Assembly (NCBI GenBank): GCA_048498515.1
Contig: JBEHXV010000008.1
Location: forward strand, 1-64,000
Reading direction: 5' to 3'
Length of the DNA: 64,000 nucleotides
Source of the DNA: UBA4416 sp048498515
GTDB taxonomy: Bacteria > Bacteroidota > Bacteroidia > B-17B0 > Aurantibacillaceae
The translations under genes were made by a program, and so were the position numbers. Each line of letters starts with the position of its first letter. Position 1 is the first letter of the stretch. This document shows positions 39,151-48,972 of the stretch, piece after piece. The notes under the pieces were generated by a model. The model had not been told where the DNA came from. It made no database searches and saw nothing but the letters and a program-made list of their open reading frames with translations.

Positions 39151-41856
39151 ATGAAAAAAGCACTTTTAGTAATTTCTATTATCACATCATGTTTGCATGC
39201 ACAAAACCCGTCTTTAAAATGGGTAGGGCAAATTGGAGGCAACAAAAATGTTTCCGGATATTCTATTGTAACCGATAAAAATAAACAAGTATATTTTGCA
39301 GGATCATTCCAAGGGGCAGTGGATTTTGATCAAAGTGCTGGGGTACTTAACCTTTCGTCTTCAGCAACAGCGGGTTATTATGACGGGTTTATTTGTAAAG
39401 TGGACTCAATGGGAAGTTTGATTTGGGCTAAAAATATTGGAGGTGGTAGTGCAGAAACCGGTATAAAAACAATTAAAGTAGATTCTATTGGTAATGTTTA
39501 TGTCTCTGGCTTTTTTGAGGGTAGCGTTGATTTTGACCCGGGGCCAGGTACATTTAATATAGCATCGTTAGGCTATAGGGATGTTTTTATTGCTAAGTTA
39601 GATAATAACGGAAACTTAATTTGGGCAAAATCGATAGGAGCTGGTTCATATGATGAAGCAAGTTCTATGGCAATAAGTAATAATAATATTTATATGACAG
39701 GTCATTTTTCTGGAACTGTTGATTTTGATCCCGGGATAACTTCATATACAGTGTCCTCAGTTAGCTCAGCGGATATTTTTATTAATAAATTGGATAATAA
39801 TGGTGATTTTGTGTGGGTGAAACAGATAGGTGGCAATAATAGTAATGTTTCTAATTCAATTGCAGTAGATGCATCAGAAAACATTTATATTGCGGGTTAT
39901 TTCTCCGGAACTGTGGATTTTGATCCTGGCTCTGCTACATATAGCCTTTCCTCAGCTTCTGCCAATTCAGATATTTTTATTAATAAATTTGACGCTAATG
40001 GTAGTCTAATTTGGGCAAAAAAAATGGGTTCTACTTATTCCGATGGGGCTTGTGCAGTAGCAGTAGACTTAGGAGGAAATATTTTTACAACCGGGTATTT
40101 TGGTACAGGATGCGATTTTGATCCTAATGCGGGGTTTGCATACAAAAACACTTATGGCACAGGAGATTTAGATGTTTTTATAAATAAACTGGACCCATCC
40201 GGAAACCATATCTGGACTAAGCAGATGGGTGGAACAAGTAATGACTATCCTGATAATATAGCTTTGGATGGAACAGGAAATGTATATATATCCGGAAGAT
40301 TTGAAGGGGTAGGATACTTTAATCCCAGTGCGTTAACTTATACAATAGCTTCTTCTGGTCCCGGGGACTTCTTCTTTTCGAAATTTGATGCCAATGGAAA
40401 TTTTGTATGGGCTAATGCAATGGGATGTAACTTGTCCAGTTTAGAGCAAGCAAATTCAATAGCAGTAAATAATGCAGGTGATTTTTTTGCTACGGGCCAA
40501 TTTTCAGGAACCACTGATTTCGATCCCAGTTCAGCAATCTTTAGTTTAACCGTTCCATCTCCAGCATCTTACAATTGTTTTGTATTGCAAATGAATCAGT
40601 GCTTAACTCCTCCTGCTGCTCCTTTAAACACAACGCCCGCTTCAAGTTTGCATATATGCAGCGGCACTTCAGCATCATTTAGTGCAACGTCAAACGGGAC
40701 TATTAAATGGTATGCAACACCAACAAGCACATTGGTTTTAAGTACCGGCCAGTTATATGTAGCCATGTTAACAGCAGGAATACATATATATTACGCAGAA
40801 GCTGTTACTTGCACTGTTAGTGCATCGAGAACGGCTATTACAGTAACCGTTGACCCAACCTGTGCCGATGTATGGCCCGGGGATGCCAACAGCGATGGCA
40901 CAGCCGATAATTTAGATGTGCTGGAACTGGGACTGCATTACAGCCAAACCGGCCCTGCCCGTGCTACAACAAGCAACAGCTGGCAGTCTTGCTTTTCAAA
41001 CAACTGGAGCGGAACCATTACCAATGGAAAAAATCTGAACCATAGCGATTGTAATGGCGATGGGGTCCTTGATGATAACGACACCTTGGCTGTTTATAAT
41101 AACTATGGCTTAGCGCATTCCTTTAAACCAAACCAGCAAACTGTAACAAACCCACAATTAAGCATTGTGCCCGACCAGGCAGCCGTTGTAAAAGGAAATT
41201 GGGGAAGCGCTTCAATTTATTTAGGAGATTCAGGCAGTCCAATTTCGGGTATCAATGGCATTGCCTTTACCGTTAATTTTGACAATGCATTGATCGAAGC
41301 AAATTCTGTGTGGATAGAATATCCGTCTTCTTTTATCAATGCTTCCAACCAAAACCTTAATTTCCGTAAGCTTGATTTTGTAGCCAATAATTTATATACA
41401 GCTACTACGCATACCATTACCAATAATGTGAGTGGCAACGGATTAATAGCAACATTACATTACCAGATTAAATCATCACTGGCAACCGATGAGGTTTTGA
41501 ACCTGGGAATTGTGCAGGGTTATAAGTCAGATGGCTTGGGAGCAATAATGCCATTAACCGCAGGTACAGGAACTTTAATGGCCATAGGTGTAAGTGTTGG
41601 GCTAAATGAAGTGGCAACCGGGAACCGGATAGGCATTAGCCCAAATCCTGCTCAGTCATCTGTTTTAATTAGCAGCACAAGCGATCTTGAAAAAGTGGAA
41701 GTGCTTAATTTAACAGGACAGGTATTGATCTCGGAATTATCTGGAGAAAAAGCACATCATTTAAATATTGAGCCTTTGGCAAACGGTGTTTATTTTGTAA
41801 AAGCGTATAATAGCTCAAAACAGTTTATGCTGAAAAAACTGGTCATTCAAAAATAA
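39151..41856 (+). CDS. SBBP-repeat surface protein with dockerin-like, cohesin-like and T9SS sorting domains
   Basis: 901 residues from ATG at 39151 (MKKALLVISIITSCLHAQ, signal peptide). Residues ~20-475 are SBBP-type beta-propeller repeats: about seven copies of 'DxFINKLDNNGDFVWVKQIGG' and 'YIAGYFSGTVDFDPG'. Then an Ig-like link, a dockerin-like pair of Ca-binding loops at ~573-660 (GDANSDGTADNLDVLELG and DCNGDGVLDDNDTLAVYNNY), a ~140-residue beta region at ~667-803 resembling a cohesin (YLGDSGSPISGINGIAFTVN), and a T9SS CTD (ISPNPAQSSVLI ... GVYFVKAYNSSKQFMLKKL). The dockerin-to-CTD part recurs almost unchanged in the next gene. Exported by T9SS and probably surface attached. Confidence 0.88.
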   Translation: MKKALLVISIITSCLHAQNPSLKWVGQIGGNKNVSGYSIVTDKNKQVYFAGSFQGAVDFDQSAGVLNLSSSATAGYYDGFICKVDSMGSLIWAKNIGGGSAETGIKTIKVDSIGNVYVSGFFEGSVDFDPGPGTFNIASLGYRDVFIAKLDNNGNLIWAKSIGAGSYDEASSMAISNNNIYMTGHFSGTVDFDPGITSYTVSSVSSADIFINKLDNNGDFVWVKQIGGNNSNVSNSIAVDASENIYIAGYFSGTVDFDPGSATYSLSSASANSDIFINKFDANGSLIWAKKMGSTYSDGACAVAVDLGGNIFTTGYFGTGCDFDPNAGFAYKNTYGTGDLDVFINKLDPSGNHIWTKQMGGTSNDYPDNIALDGTGNVYISGRFEGVGYFNPSALTYTIASSGPGDFFFSKFDANGNFVWANAMGCNLSSLEQANSIAVNNAGDFFATGQFSGTTDFDPSSAIFSLTVPSPASYNCFVLQMNQCLTPPAAPLNTTPASSLHICSGTSASFSATSNGTIKWYATPTSTLVLSTGQLYVAMLTAGIHIYYAEAVTCTVSASRTAITVTVDPTCADVWPGDANSDGTADNLDVLELGLHYSQTGPARATTSNSWQSCFSNNWSGTITNGKNLNHSDCNGDGVLDDNDTLAVYNNYGLAHSFKPNQQTVTNPQLSIVPDQAAVVKGNWGSASIYLGDSGSPISGINGIAFTVNFDNALIEANSVWIEYPSSFINASNQNLNFRKLDFVANNLYTATTHTITNNVSGNGLIATLHYQIKSSLATDEVLNLGIVQGYKSDGLGAIMPLTAGTGTLMAIGVSVGLNEVATGNRIGISPNPAQSSVLISSTSDLEKVEVLNLTGQVLISELSGEKAHHLNIEPLANGVYFVKAYNSSKQFMLKKLVIQK

Positions 41857-42120
41857 ATATGCGCTTAATAAATCCCTCAATGACAATAAGACTATTAACG
41901 TAAATATTTCCGTAAAACATGTGGCTGCTTAAGAAATGTGCTAAAATTCTTTTAATGCTAGGCATTTCTGCGCCATTATTGTTAACTTTAATTTCTAAAA
42001 GGCCGGGAACGCTTTTTTAATTAAAAAATGAATTGCGCTTCCGTTGCAATAAAACACGGTCAGGTAAATAATGTAATTATAAAATCAGGTTCTAAATTAA
42101 AAGTGTTTAATCAAATAACG

Positions 42121-45100
42121 ATGGGTGTAAAAAATGTTTTTCTAGTATTAATTTTCTCTCTACTTTGCTGTAACGCAAATAGCCAAAATACATATTTTGC
42201 CGACGACGAATTAAAAGAAAATGGTAGTGCAAGCTGTTATATAAAACTAGCTGATAAAATAATTATTGCCGGAAATAGTTTTACTAAGCAAAAAAATTTC
42301 CCTACGGTTATGTGTGTTGATACCCTGGGGAATGTGTTATGGGATAGCTCTGTTTCCGACACAAGTACTTACGCAAATTTATACCAAGGTTCGGGCATTC
42401 AGAAAATCATTCTTGGAAGCGATGGATTTTTATATAGTTTAGCTTCGGCAAATGGTTTTTTTGTATGGAAAATTGATCCTGCAAACGGAAATATACTGTG
42501 GAAAAAACCTATTCCAAGCTCTTATCAGGACTATTTATATTTAATGGATTATGATGCAGGCAAATTTATTGTAACGTATGCTGTAAACCCTGTTTCAGGC
42601 CAATTGGGTTATGGAAATAAGATAGCGTTTATAAATAAACTATCAGGCGATACCATTTATACGAAACATATCGGCAACTCCTATGACGGATTTGGATTGG
42701 CAATTGACAACCAAAAGAACATTTATTGCACGCGTTTTGATTCGGTTGATAAACTGGATGCGGCTTACCCCCATAACCGTATATGGTCAAAACGTTACAG
42801 TTTATTACCGGTAAATAATTATCATGGATTGTATTGTGACACAGTGCAAAATGAATTGTTCTGTTTTGGTAATATAAACTCCACCTTTAAAAGGCCATTG
42901 ATTGTTAAGGTAAACACTGCTACCGGAACCTCTGTTTCCAGTTATACAATACCAAGTTATGCAGAGGCTAAATTTCAAAGCATGGTTGTAAAAAACAACT
43001 TTTTATATATAAACTGGCGCCATATCTATGTTGGCGGAGGAACGTATCCTTATCTTGTTACAAAATATGACAAATCATCGGGCACAGCGCCATGGTCAAT
43101 AGCCTATTCCTTTACAGGCGTTGGCTCTTTCTCAAGCCATAGTGGCAATGGCTCTTCAGCTTTATCCATCGATATTGATAATAATGACGACGTGTATGCT
43201 ACAGGATATTATGGCGACGCCAACTATGGCCCGGAAAACTGGGGGATTATAAAAATCAATGGTTCGGGGGGCAATATTGTTTATGAAAAAACAATTACGG
43301 ATGACAGTTTACATTATAATAACATAAGTACCGGCATGGCGGCCTGTGTTATTAATAACCAACCTTACTTTGTAGGTAACCTCGAAACGTTCCATCAGAA
43401 TGGCTATGAGCGCTCAAAAGTTGTATTGGTTAAATTAAATTCAAACTCAGGAAACCTTGTTCAAAAGACCTATTTTCAGGGCACCTACAAGTTTCCGTCG
43501 CGGGTTTTGGCAATTGAGAAATACCTTCAAAATAATACTCTTGTGCTAACCCAGGTAGGCCGTATGGTAAACCTGGAAATGTATGATATAAATAAAAATA
43601 TAGTGTGGAAAACAACCCTCTCAAAAAATTATTATTTATTTGGATCAAATCTCAGTATTGCTTCAAGCGGGGAAATTTATGTAAGCGGCTATTCCTGTAA
43701 GGAGAGCAGCACTTTTCCATATTATAACAGTTTTACCGATTCCATTTCAATATTTAAACTCAATAATTTAGGTAACATTATCAGCAATGGCTCTTTTTAT
43801 GTCAATCAAAGCAAGGTTTCACCAGTTTGTTTGTTATCCGACAACAATGCCGCTTATATTTTTTATCAGAAAAATTATACCAGCATTTTTTACAGAAAAT
43901 ATAATGGATCCTCTATGTCGGCTGAGTTTAACGCAAACATACCCTATGCTAAAATTAATCCGGCCATAACACCGGGCACACCTGCTGTTTTTTGCCAACA
44001 GAATTATTTCATTGATCAGGATGCGACAAAATTACGATACATGACAGCCGGTTCCTCTAATTCTATTTCTGAAATTGATAAAACAACCCTTGCATCTACT
44101 GCTATAGCGTACCTTCCATTCGGTGGTAAAATGGGCTATGTAAATTATGTTTATAATTTAGATCCGTCACGAATCATTGTTTGCGGCAGCGATTTCAATA
44201 ATAAAGGTTCAATCGCTTCATACAATATGGCGTCTCTTGATACTATATGGATAAAGGTATTAAACACCGGCGCTTCAACCCAGGTAATTAAATGTACTGC
44301 CGATGCTCAAAAAAATTATTTGTATACTATCAGCTCCGATTCCCTGAATATTGTTGTCAGAAAAATTGCCGTTAATAACGGCCATCAACTCTGGCATTAC
44401 ACTTATAACGGTCAAATGGTTAATCAGCACGACTTTCCAATGGACATAAAATATGATGATGCCAAAGGAAAATTATTGGTAAGCGGATTTCAAACCATTG
44501 GTAATAAACGCCAGGCGCTTGCAATAGTTTTAGACAGTATGGGGCTTGCGCTTGATACCATTATTAAAATGGGTACTAACATTGGTAACAACGAAGCGCT
44601 TTGTGTAAGTGTTTTGCCTGACGGAACACAATGGCTTGGCGGTTATTTGGATAATGACCCGGAAACTGGGTTTATTTCGGAGATTGAAAGCCCTGCGCAT
44701 ACTGTTTGGCCGGGCGATGCCAATAGCGATGGTATTGCTGACAATCTGGATGTGTTGGAACTTGGGCTTCATTATACGCATACCGGCCCTGCAAGGATGG
44801 TAATAAGTAATGCCTGGCAAGCCACGTTTGCAGACTACTGGAATGGAAATATTACCAATGGAAAAAACATGAATCACAGCGATTGTAATGGTGATGGAAT
44901 GATTGATGCTAATGATACACTGGCCATTTATACTAATTACGGATTAACCCATGCCTTTAAGGCTGGCCAGCAAGTGACTTTAAATACGCAATTGAGCATT
45001 GTACCCGATCAACCGGCTGTTACAAAAGGAACCTGGGGTAGTGCGTCTGTTTATCTGGGTGATGCTTCCAATACAGTTTCTAACATTAATGGCCTGGCTT

Positions 45101-45693
45101 TTACTGTAAACTTCGATAATTCATTAATAGAAACAAATTCTGTGTGGATTGAGTATCCCCCTTCATTCATTAATACTGCCAATCAAAATTTGACCTTCAA
45201 AAAACTGGATTTTGCCAATAACGCCTTGTATACAGCTACAACACATACGATGAGCAATAATGTTAATGGTAACGGATTAATTGCCAAACTACATTATCAA
45301 ATTAAATCATCACTTGCTGCCGATCAGTTATTAAGTCTTGGAATAACCGGCGCCAACCAGTCAACTGCTTCAGGAACTATTGTCCCTTTAACATCAGGCA
45401 CTGCAACGGTGCTGGCAACCACAACGGTTATTGGCGTGAAGGAATTAGTTGCCAATTCGGCTTTGACTATTAGCCCTAATCCGGCAAATACAACTGTTTC
45501 CATCAGCAGTACAACCGATCTTGAAAAAGTAGAAATCATAAATTTAACGGGGCAGGTATTGATCTCAGAAGCAGCCAACGCAAAAACACATCGCTTAAAT
45601 GTAGAAGGATTGGCGAATGGAGTATATTTTGTGAAAGTTTATAATAACTCTGAACAAGTTGTATTAAAAAAACTGGTGATCCAGAAATTTTGA
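42121..45693 (+). CDS. Large secreted protein with dockerin-like, cohesin-like and T9SS sorting domains
   Basis: 1190 residues from ATG at 42121, which begins a good signal peptide (MGVKNVFLVLIFSLLCCNAN); an ATG at 42028 would bury it inside a 31-residue leader. Residues ~25-850 are a long beta-propeller-like region with 'IYVSGYSCKES', 'KINGSGGNIVYEKTI' type repeats, unlike the previous protein. The C-terminal ~330 residues match the previous protein closely: GDANSDGIADNLDVLELG, DCNGDGMIDANDTLAIYTNY, the cohesin-like GSASVYLGDASNTVSNINGL region and the CTD ISPNPANTTVSISSTTDLEK. A shared module was added to two different N-terminal parts. No catalytic motif is seen. Confidence 0.86.
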   Translation: MGVKNVFLVLIFSLLCCNANSQNTYFADDELKENGSASCYIKLADKIIIAGNSFTKQKNFPTVMCVDTLGNVLWDSSVSDTSTYANLYQGSGIQKIILGSDGFLYSLASANGFFVWKIDPANGNILWKKPIPSSYQDYLYLMDYDAGKFIVTYAVNPVSGQLGYGNKIAFINKLSGDTIYTKHIGNSYDGFGLAIDNQKNIYCTRFDSVDKLDAAYPHNRIWSKRYSLLPVNNYHGLYCDTVQNELFCFGNINSTFKRPLIVKVNTATGTSVSSYTIPSYAEAKFQSMVVKNNFLYINWRHIYVGGGTYPYLVTKYDKSSGTAPWSIAYSFTGVGSFSSHSGNGSSALSIDIDNNDDVYATGYYGDANYGPENWGIIKINGSGGNIVYEKTITDDSLHYNNISTGMAACVINNQPYFVGNLETFHQNGYERSKVVLVKLNSNSGNLVQKTYFQGTYKFPSRVLAIEKYLQNNTLVLTQVGRMVNLEMYDINKNIVWKTTLSKNYYLFGSNLSIASSGEIYVSGYSCKESSTFPYYNSFTDSISIFKLNNLGNIISNGSFYVNQSKVSPVCLLSDNNAAYIFYQKNYTSIFYRKYNGSSMSAEFNANIPYAKINPAITPGTPAVFCQQNYFIDQDATKLRYMTAGSSNSISEIDKTTLASTAIAYLPFGGKMGYVNYVYNLDPSRIIVCGSDFNNKGSIASYNMASLDTIWIKVLNTGASTQVIKCTADAQKNYLYTISSDSLNIVVRKIAVNNGHQLWHYTYNGQMVNQHDFPMDIKYDDAKGKLLVSGFQTIGNKRQALAIVLDSMGLALDTIIKMGTNIGNNEALCVSVLPDGTQWLGGYLDNDPETGFISEIESPAHTVWPGDANSDGIADNLDVLELGLHYTHTGPARMVISNAWQATFADYWNGNITNGKNMNHSDCNGDGMIDANDTLAIYTNYGLTHAFKAGQQVTLNTQLSIVPDQPAVTKGTWGSASVYLGDASNTVSNINGLAFTVNFDNSLIETNSVWIEYPPSFINTANQNLTFKKLDFANNALYTATTHTMSNNVNGNGLIAKLHYQIKSSLAADQLLSLGITGANQSTASGTIVPLTSGTATVLATTTVIGVKELVANSALTISPNPANTTVSISSTTDLEKVEIINLTGQVLISEAANAKTHRLNVEGLANGVYFVKVYNNSEQVVLKKLVIQKF

Positions 45694-45739
45694 TAGTATA
45701 AAATAAGCATACTTTACAAAATCAGAATATTTTTTAATT

Positions 45740-48700
45740 ATGAAAACTTTTTTTAGCATTATTATTACTCTATTAGCCGCTATTTGTCATTCACAATCAT
45801 CGTCTTTTTGTTTTGATCCTGTTATTAATGTAAAAACCGGTGGAATTGGCACCTCTAATTCGGTTCTATCAGTCGATCTTAATAATGATGGGGTCCCCGA
45901 TCTGGCGTCAGCAGGATCAGCCGGGCTTAGTGTTTTAATGGGAAACAACAATTCCACATTTCAGGAAGCGGTCAGTTATACCGCAGGAAGTTTTTGTAAT
46001 TATGTCTTTTCAGGCGACTTTAATGGCGACAATGCTATTGATTTAGGTATTGTTAATTATTTTTCGAATAATATTTCGGTATTTTTAGGCACAGGCGGCG
46101 GAAATTTTATGGCTGCTGTAAACTATTCGTTAGGAGTCAATACCAATCCGAAATCAGCGGTAGCAAAGGATTTTAATAATGATGGTAAAACCGACATAGC
46201 TGTAGCAAATTTTGGCAGTCAAAATGTTGCGATCCTGATGGGTAATGGCAATGGAACATTTAACAGTCCTGTTAACTATGCAATTTTGGGCCAGCCAAGC
46301 TCTATCATGTCAACTGACTTTAATAACGATGGAAAGAATGACTTAATAGTAGGAAATTCCAACCAGGTTAGTATTTTATTGGGTAATGGCAACGGAACAT
46401 TTGTTACACCGGTTAATTATCCTTTGTCTATTTCTACAGTTGAGTCAGTTGCAACAGGCGATTTTAACAGTGATGGGCAAACAGATTTGGCAGTTGCTGC
46501 ATCTACGAGCTATAGTGTCGCAATTTTGTCCGGTAATGGTAATGGAACTTTTGGAGCACCTGTTTATTATAATATGAATAGCCTTCAAAAAGCAATTATT
46601 TCCACAGACGTTGATGCCGATGGTGCTTTAGATCTTGTGGTTGCCTGTAGTGGCTACACTTCGGTTTTGTTCGGTTCTTCAAACGGCATCTTTAGTAACC
46701 CGGTTAATTATTCTTTTTTATATTCCCAGGTAGCACTGACTTCAGGCGACTTTAACGGAGATAGCAGGCAAGACCTGGTTGCCGTTAATGGAAATACATC
46801 GGGGTTCTCCATGTTGTTAAATAATAACGGCACATTGCTTCCTCCCATTGCGCAGGCTGTAAGTGTTAACGCCGACGCTATTGCTTCGGCTGACCTTAAT
46901 GCGGATAATATTAATGATATTGTTACGGCAGGATATGATTATATTTCAGTGTTATTGGGCAGAGGAAACGGCAAATATAACGCGGCAAAAAATTACTCAA
47001 CAGGTTCAATACCTAATGCCATAACAATTGCCGATTTCAACGGAGATAACATACCAGACTTGGCAGCTGCTAACAGGACTTCAAATAACGTATCAATATT
47101 ACTTGGTTTAGGAAACGGGTATTTTAATGCCGCCGTTAATTATACAGTGGGTACACAACCTTATTCGATTGCAGCGGGCGATTTTAATGGTGATGGAAGT
47201 ATTGATCTGGCAACCGCTAACTATGGCTCCAATAATATTTCGGTGCTATGGGGCAATGGTATAGGCAGTTTTTCGGTAACTCTAAGCGTATATTATGCTC
47301 CATCCAGTGCGCCGGTTTCCATTACAACAGCCGATTTCAACGCCGATGGACGAAAAGATCTGGCGGTAGCAAATTACTACATTACCAATCAAATTACAAA
47401 TTTGCTCGGGCAATCAAACAGTAGCTTTATTGCAAGCTCAATTACCATACCCGGAGGCACTTATCCGGTTTTTATCTCTTCCGACGATTATAATACAGAT
47501 GGGAATATTGATTTATCAATGATTCATCATAATAGTATTTGTGTGTTATATGGATCGGGAACGGGTTCTTTTGGCGGACCAACGTCTTATAGTTTAGGCA
47601 CCACACCTGCAGCTTGCGCTTCAGGGGATGTTAATGGTGACAATAAAAACGATATTATTATAACAAATTATGGTGGTACTGATATATCAGTACTATTGGG
47701 AAATAACAGCGGCAACTTTAATCCTGCATTCAGCTATACGGTTGGAAATGCTCCTTATTGTATTATTGTTTCCGATTTAAATAATGATACCAGGAAAGAT
47801 ATTGCTCTTGTGAACCGTAATTTGCTTAACATTTCAGTTCTCTTAAATCAATTTCCTGTTTTAAATATTGTTGGCCCAGGTGTCATTTGTAGTGGCAACA
47901 GTGCTACGCTTACCGTTTCAGGTGCCATGTCTTATACCTGGAGCAATGGCTTAACGACCAATACCATAAGTGTGTCACCAACGTCAACTACGGCTTATTC
48001 AGTAATAGGAATCAGTTCTATGGGCTGCACAAATTCGTCAAGTACAACCATTAGTGTAAGTACAAATTCGCTTCCGGTAATCTCTGTTAGCAGCGGAACA
48101 ATTTGCGGCGGCGATAACTTTACGTTAACTCCTGTAGGGGCCAACACCTATACATACTCAGGCGGGTCGGATGTGGTAAGCCCTCTTACAACGACTTCTT
48201 ATACTGTAACAGGTACCGGTCCTAATGGGTGTATCGGTACAACAACAGCTCAGGTAGCGGTAAATCCTGCACCGGTTATTGCCGTTGCCAATGGCTCCAT
48301 ATGCGAAGGAGAAACGTTTACGCTATCTCCGGGTGGCGCTGATACTTATACTTATTCAGGCGGATCGGATATTGTAAGCCCTTTGTCAACCACTATTTAT
48401 ACCATAATCGGTGCTGATGCCAATAATTGCAGTAATACACAAACCGTTAGTGTAATCGTTAATTCTCTACCTTTGGTTTCTGCTGTAAGCTCCAATTCAA
48501 TGATCTGTATCGGCGAAACGGCTACTTTAACCGTTAGTGGCGCTTCAAGCTATACTTGGAGCAGTTCATCAAATAACACTATCATAGCTGTGTCTCCCAC
48601 CGTTACTACCAGTTATACCGTTAGTGGCTCAGATGTAAATGGTTGTACGAATACCGCTGTGGTGACACAACACGTGGATTTGTGTACAGGAATAAATCAA

Positions 48701-48946
48701 GCGGTTAATAATGAAGGAATAGTTGTTTACCCGAATCCTGCAAAAGAAATGGTAACCATACAAAGTAATACGGAATTTAACAGAGTGCAGGTAGTTAATG
48801 TAGCCGGGCAAACCATTCTTTCCGAAAGCGTTAATGGTACAACACATCAGCTCAATTTATCCGGCACTTCAAAAGGTATTTACATGCTAGTCATTTATCA
48901 AAAAGACAAGATGGTAAAAAGAGAGAGGATCGTTGTAAATAAATAA
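45740..48946 (+). CDS. FG-GAP/VCBS-repeat secreted protein with T9SS sorting domain
   Basis: 1068 residues. Signal peptide MKTFFSIIITLLAAICHSQ. Residues ~30-715 hold about a dozen FG-GAP/VCBS units: 'SGDFNGDSRQDLVAVNGN', 'ADFNNDGKTDIAVANF', 'SILLGNGNGTF', each with the Ca-binding DxNxDGxxDL motif; these build a beta-propeller like integrin alpha heads. Residues ~715-985 are Ser/Thr-rich Ig-like repeats (SVSPTSTTAYSVIG, GANTYTYSGGSDVVSPLTTT). The CTD is VYPNPAKEMVTIQSNTEFNR ... GIYMLVIYQKDKMVKRERI. An adhesive, Ca-dependent surface protein is likely. It is the third large T9SS cargo in a row on this strand. Confidence 0.9.
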   Translation: MKTFFSIIITLLAAICHSQSSSFCFDPVINVKTGGIGTSNSVLSVDLNNDGVPDLASAGSAGLSVLMGNNNSTFQEAVSYTAGSFCNYVFSGDFNGDNAIDLGIVNYFSNNISVFLGTGGGNFMAAVNYSLGVNTNPKSAVAKDFNNDGKTDIAVANFGSQNVAILMGNGNGTFNSPVNYAILGQPSSIMSTDFNNDGKNDLIVGNSNQVSILLGNGNGTFVTPVNYPLSISTVESVATGDFNSDGQTDLAVAASTSYSVAILSGNGNGTFGAPVYYNMNSLQKAIISTDVDADGALDLVVACSGYTSVLFGSSNGIFSNPVNYSFLYSQVALTSGDFNGDSRQDLVAVNGNTSGFSMLLNNNGTLLPPIAQAVSVNADAIASADLNADNINDIVTAGYDYISVLLGRGNGKYNAAKNYSTGSIPNAITIADFNGDNIPDLAAANRTSNNVSILLGLGNGYFNAAVNYTVGTQPYSIAAGDFNGDGSIDLATANYGSNNISVLWGNGIGSFSVTLSVYYAPSSAPVSITTADFNADGRKDLAVANYYITNQITNLLGQSNSSFIASSITIPGGTYPVFISSDDYNTDGNIDLSMIHHNSICVLYGSGTGSFGGPTSYSLGTTPAACASGDVNGDNKNDIIITNYGGTDISVLLGNNSGNFNPAFSYTVGNAPYCIIVSDLNNDTRKDIALVNRNLLNISVLLNQFPVLNIVGPGVICSGNSATLTVSGAMSYTWSNGLTTNTISVSPTSTTAYSVIGISSMGCTNSSSTTISVSTNSLPVISVSSGTICGGDNFTLTPVGANTYTYSGGSDVVSPLTTTSYTVTGTGPNGCIGTTTAQVAVNPAPVIAVANGSICEGETFTLSPGGADTYTYSGGSDIVSPLSTTIYTIIGADANNCSNTQTVSVIVNSLPLVSAVSSNSMICIGETATLTVSGASSYTWSSSSNNTIIAVSPTVTTSYTVSGSDVNGCTNTAVVTQHVDLCTGINQAVNNEGIVVYPNPAKEMVTIQSNTEFNRVQVVNVAGQTILSESVNGTTHQLNLSGTSKGIYMLVIYQKDKMVKRERIVVNK

Positions 48947-48972
48947 CTCTTCGTGGTCTTTGAGGTTCAGAA

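Noticed and set aside
42028..42120. Earlier ATG for the second dockerin-like protein
   Set aside because: It would place 31 residues before the signal peptide; the ATG at 42121 fits export.
39151..48946. Repeat-rich region examined as a possible CRISPR or tandem DNA repeat array
   Set aside because: Repeats are at protein level (SBBP and FG-GAP blades) with diverged codons; there are no constant repeats with unique spacers.
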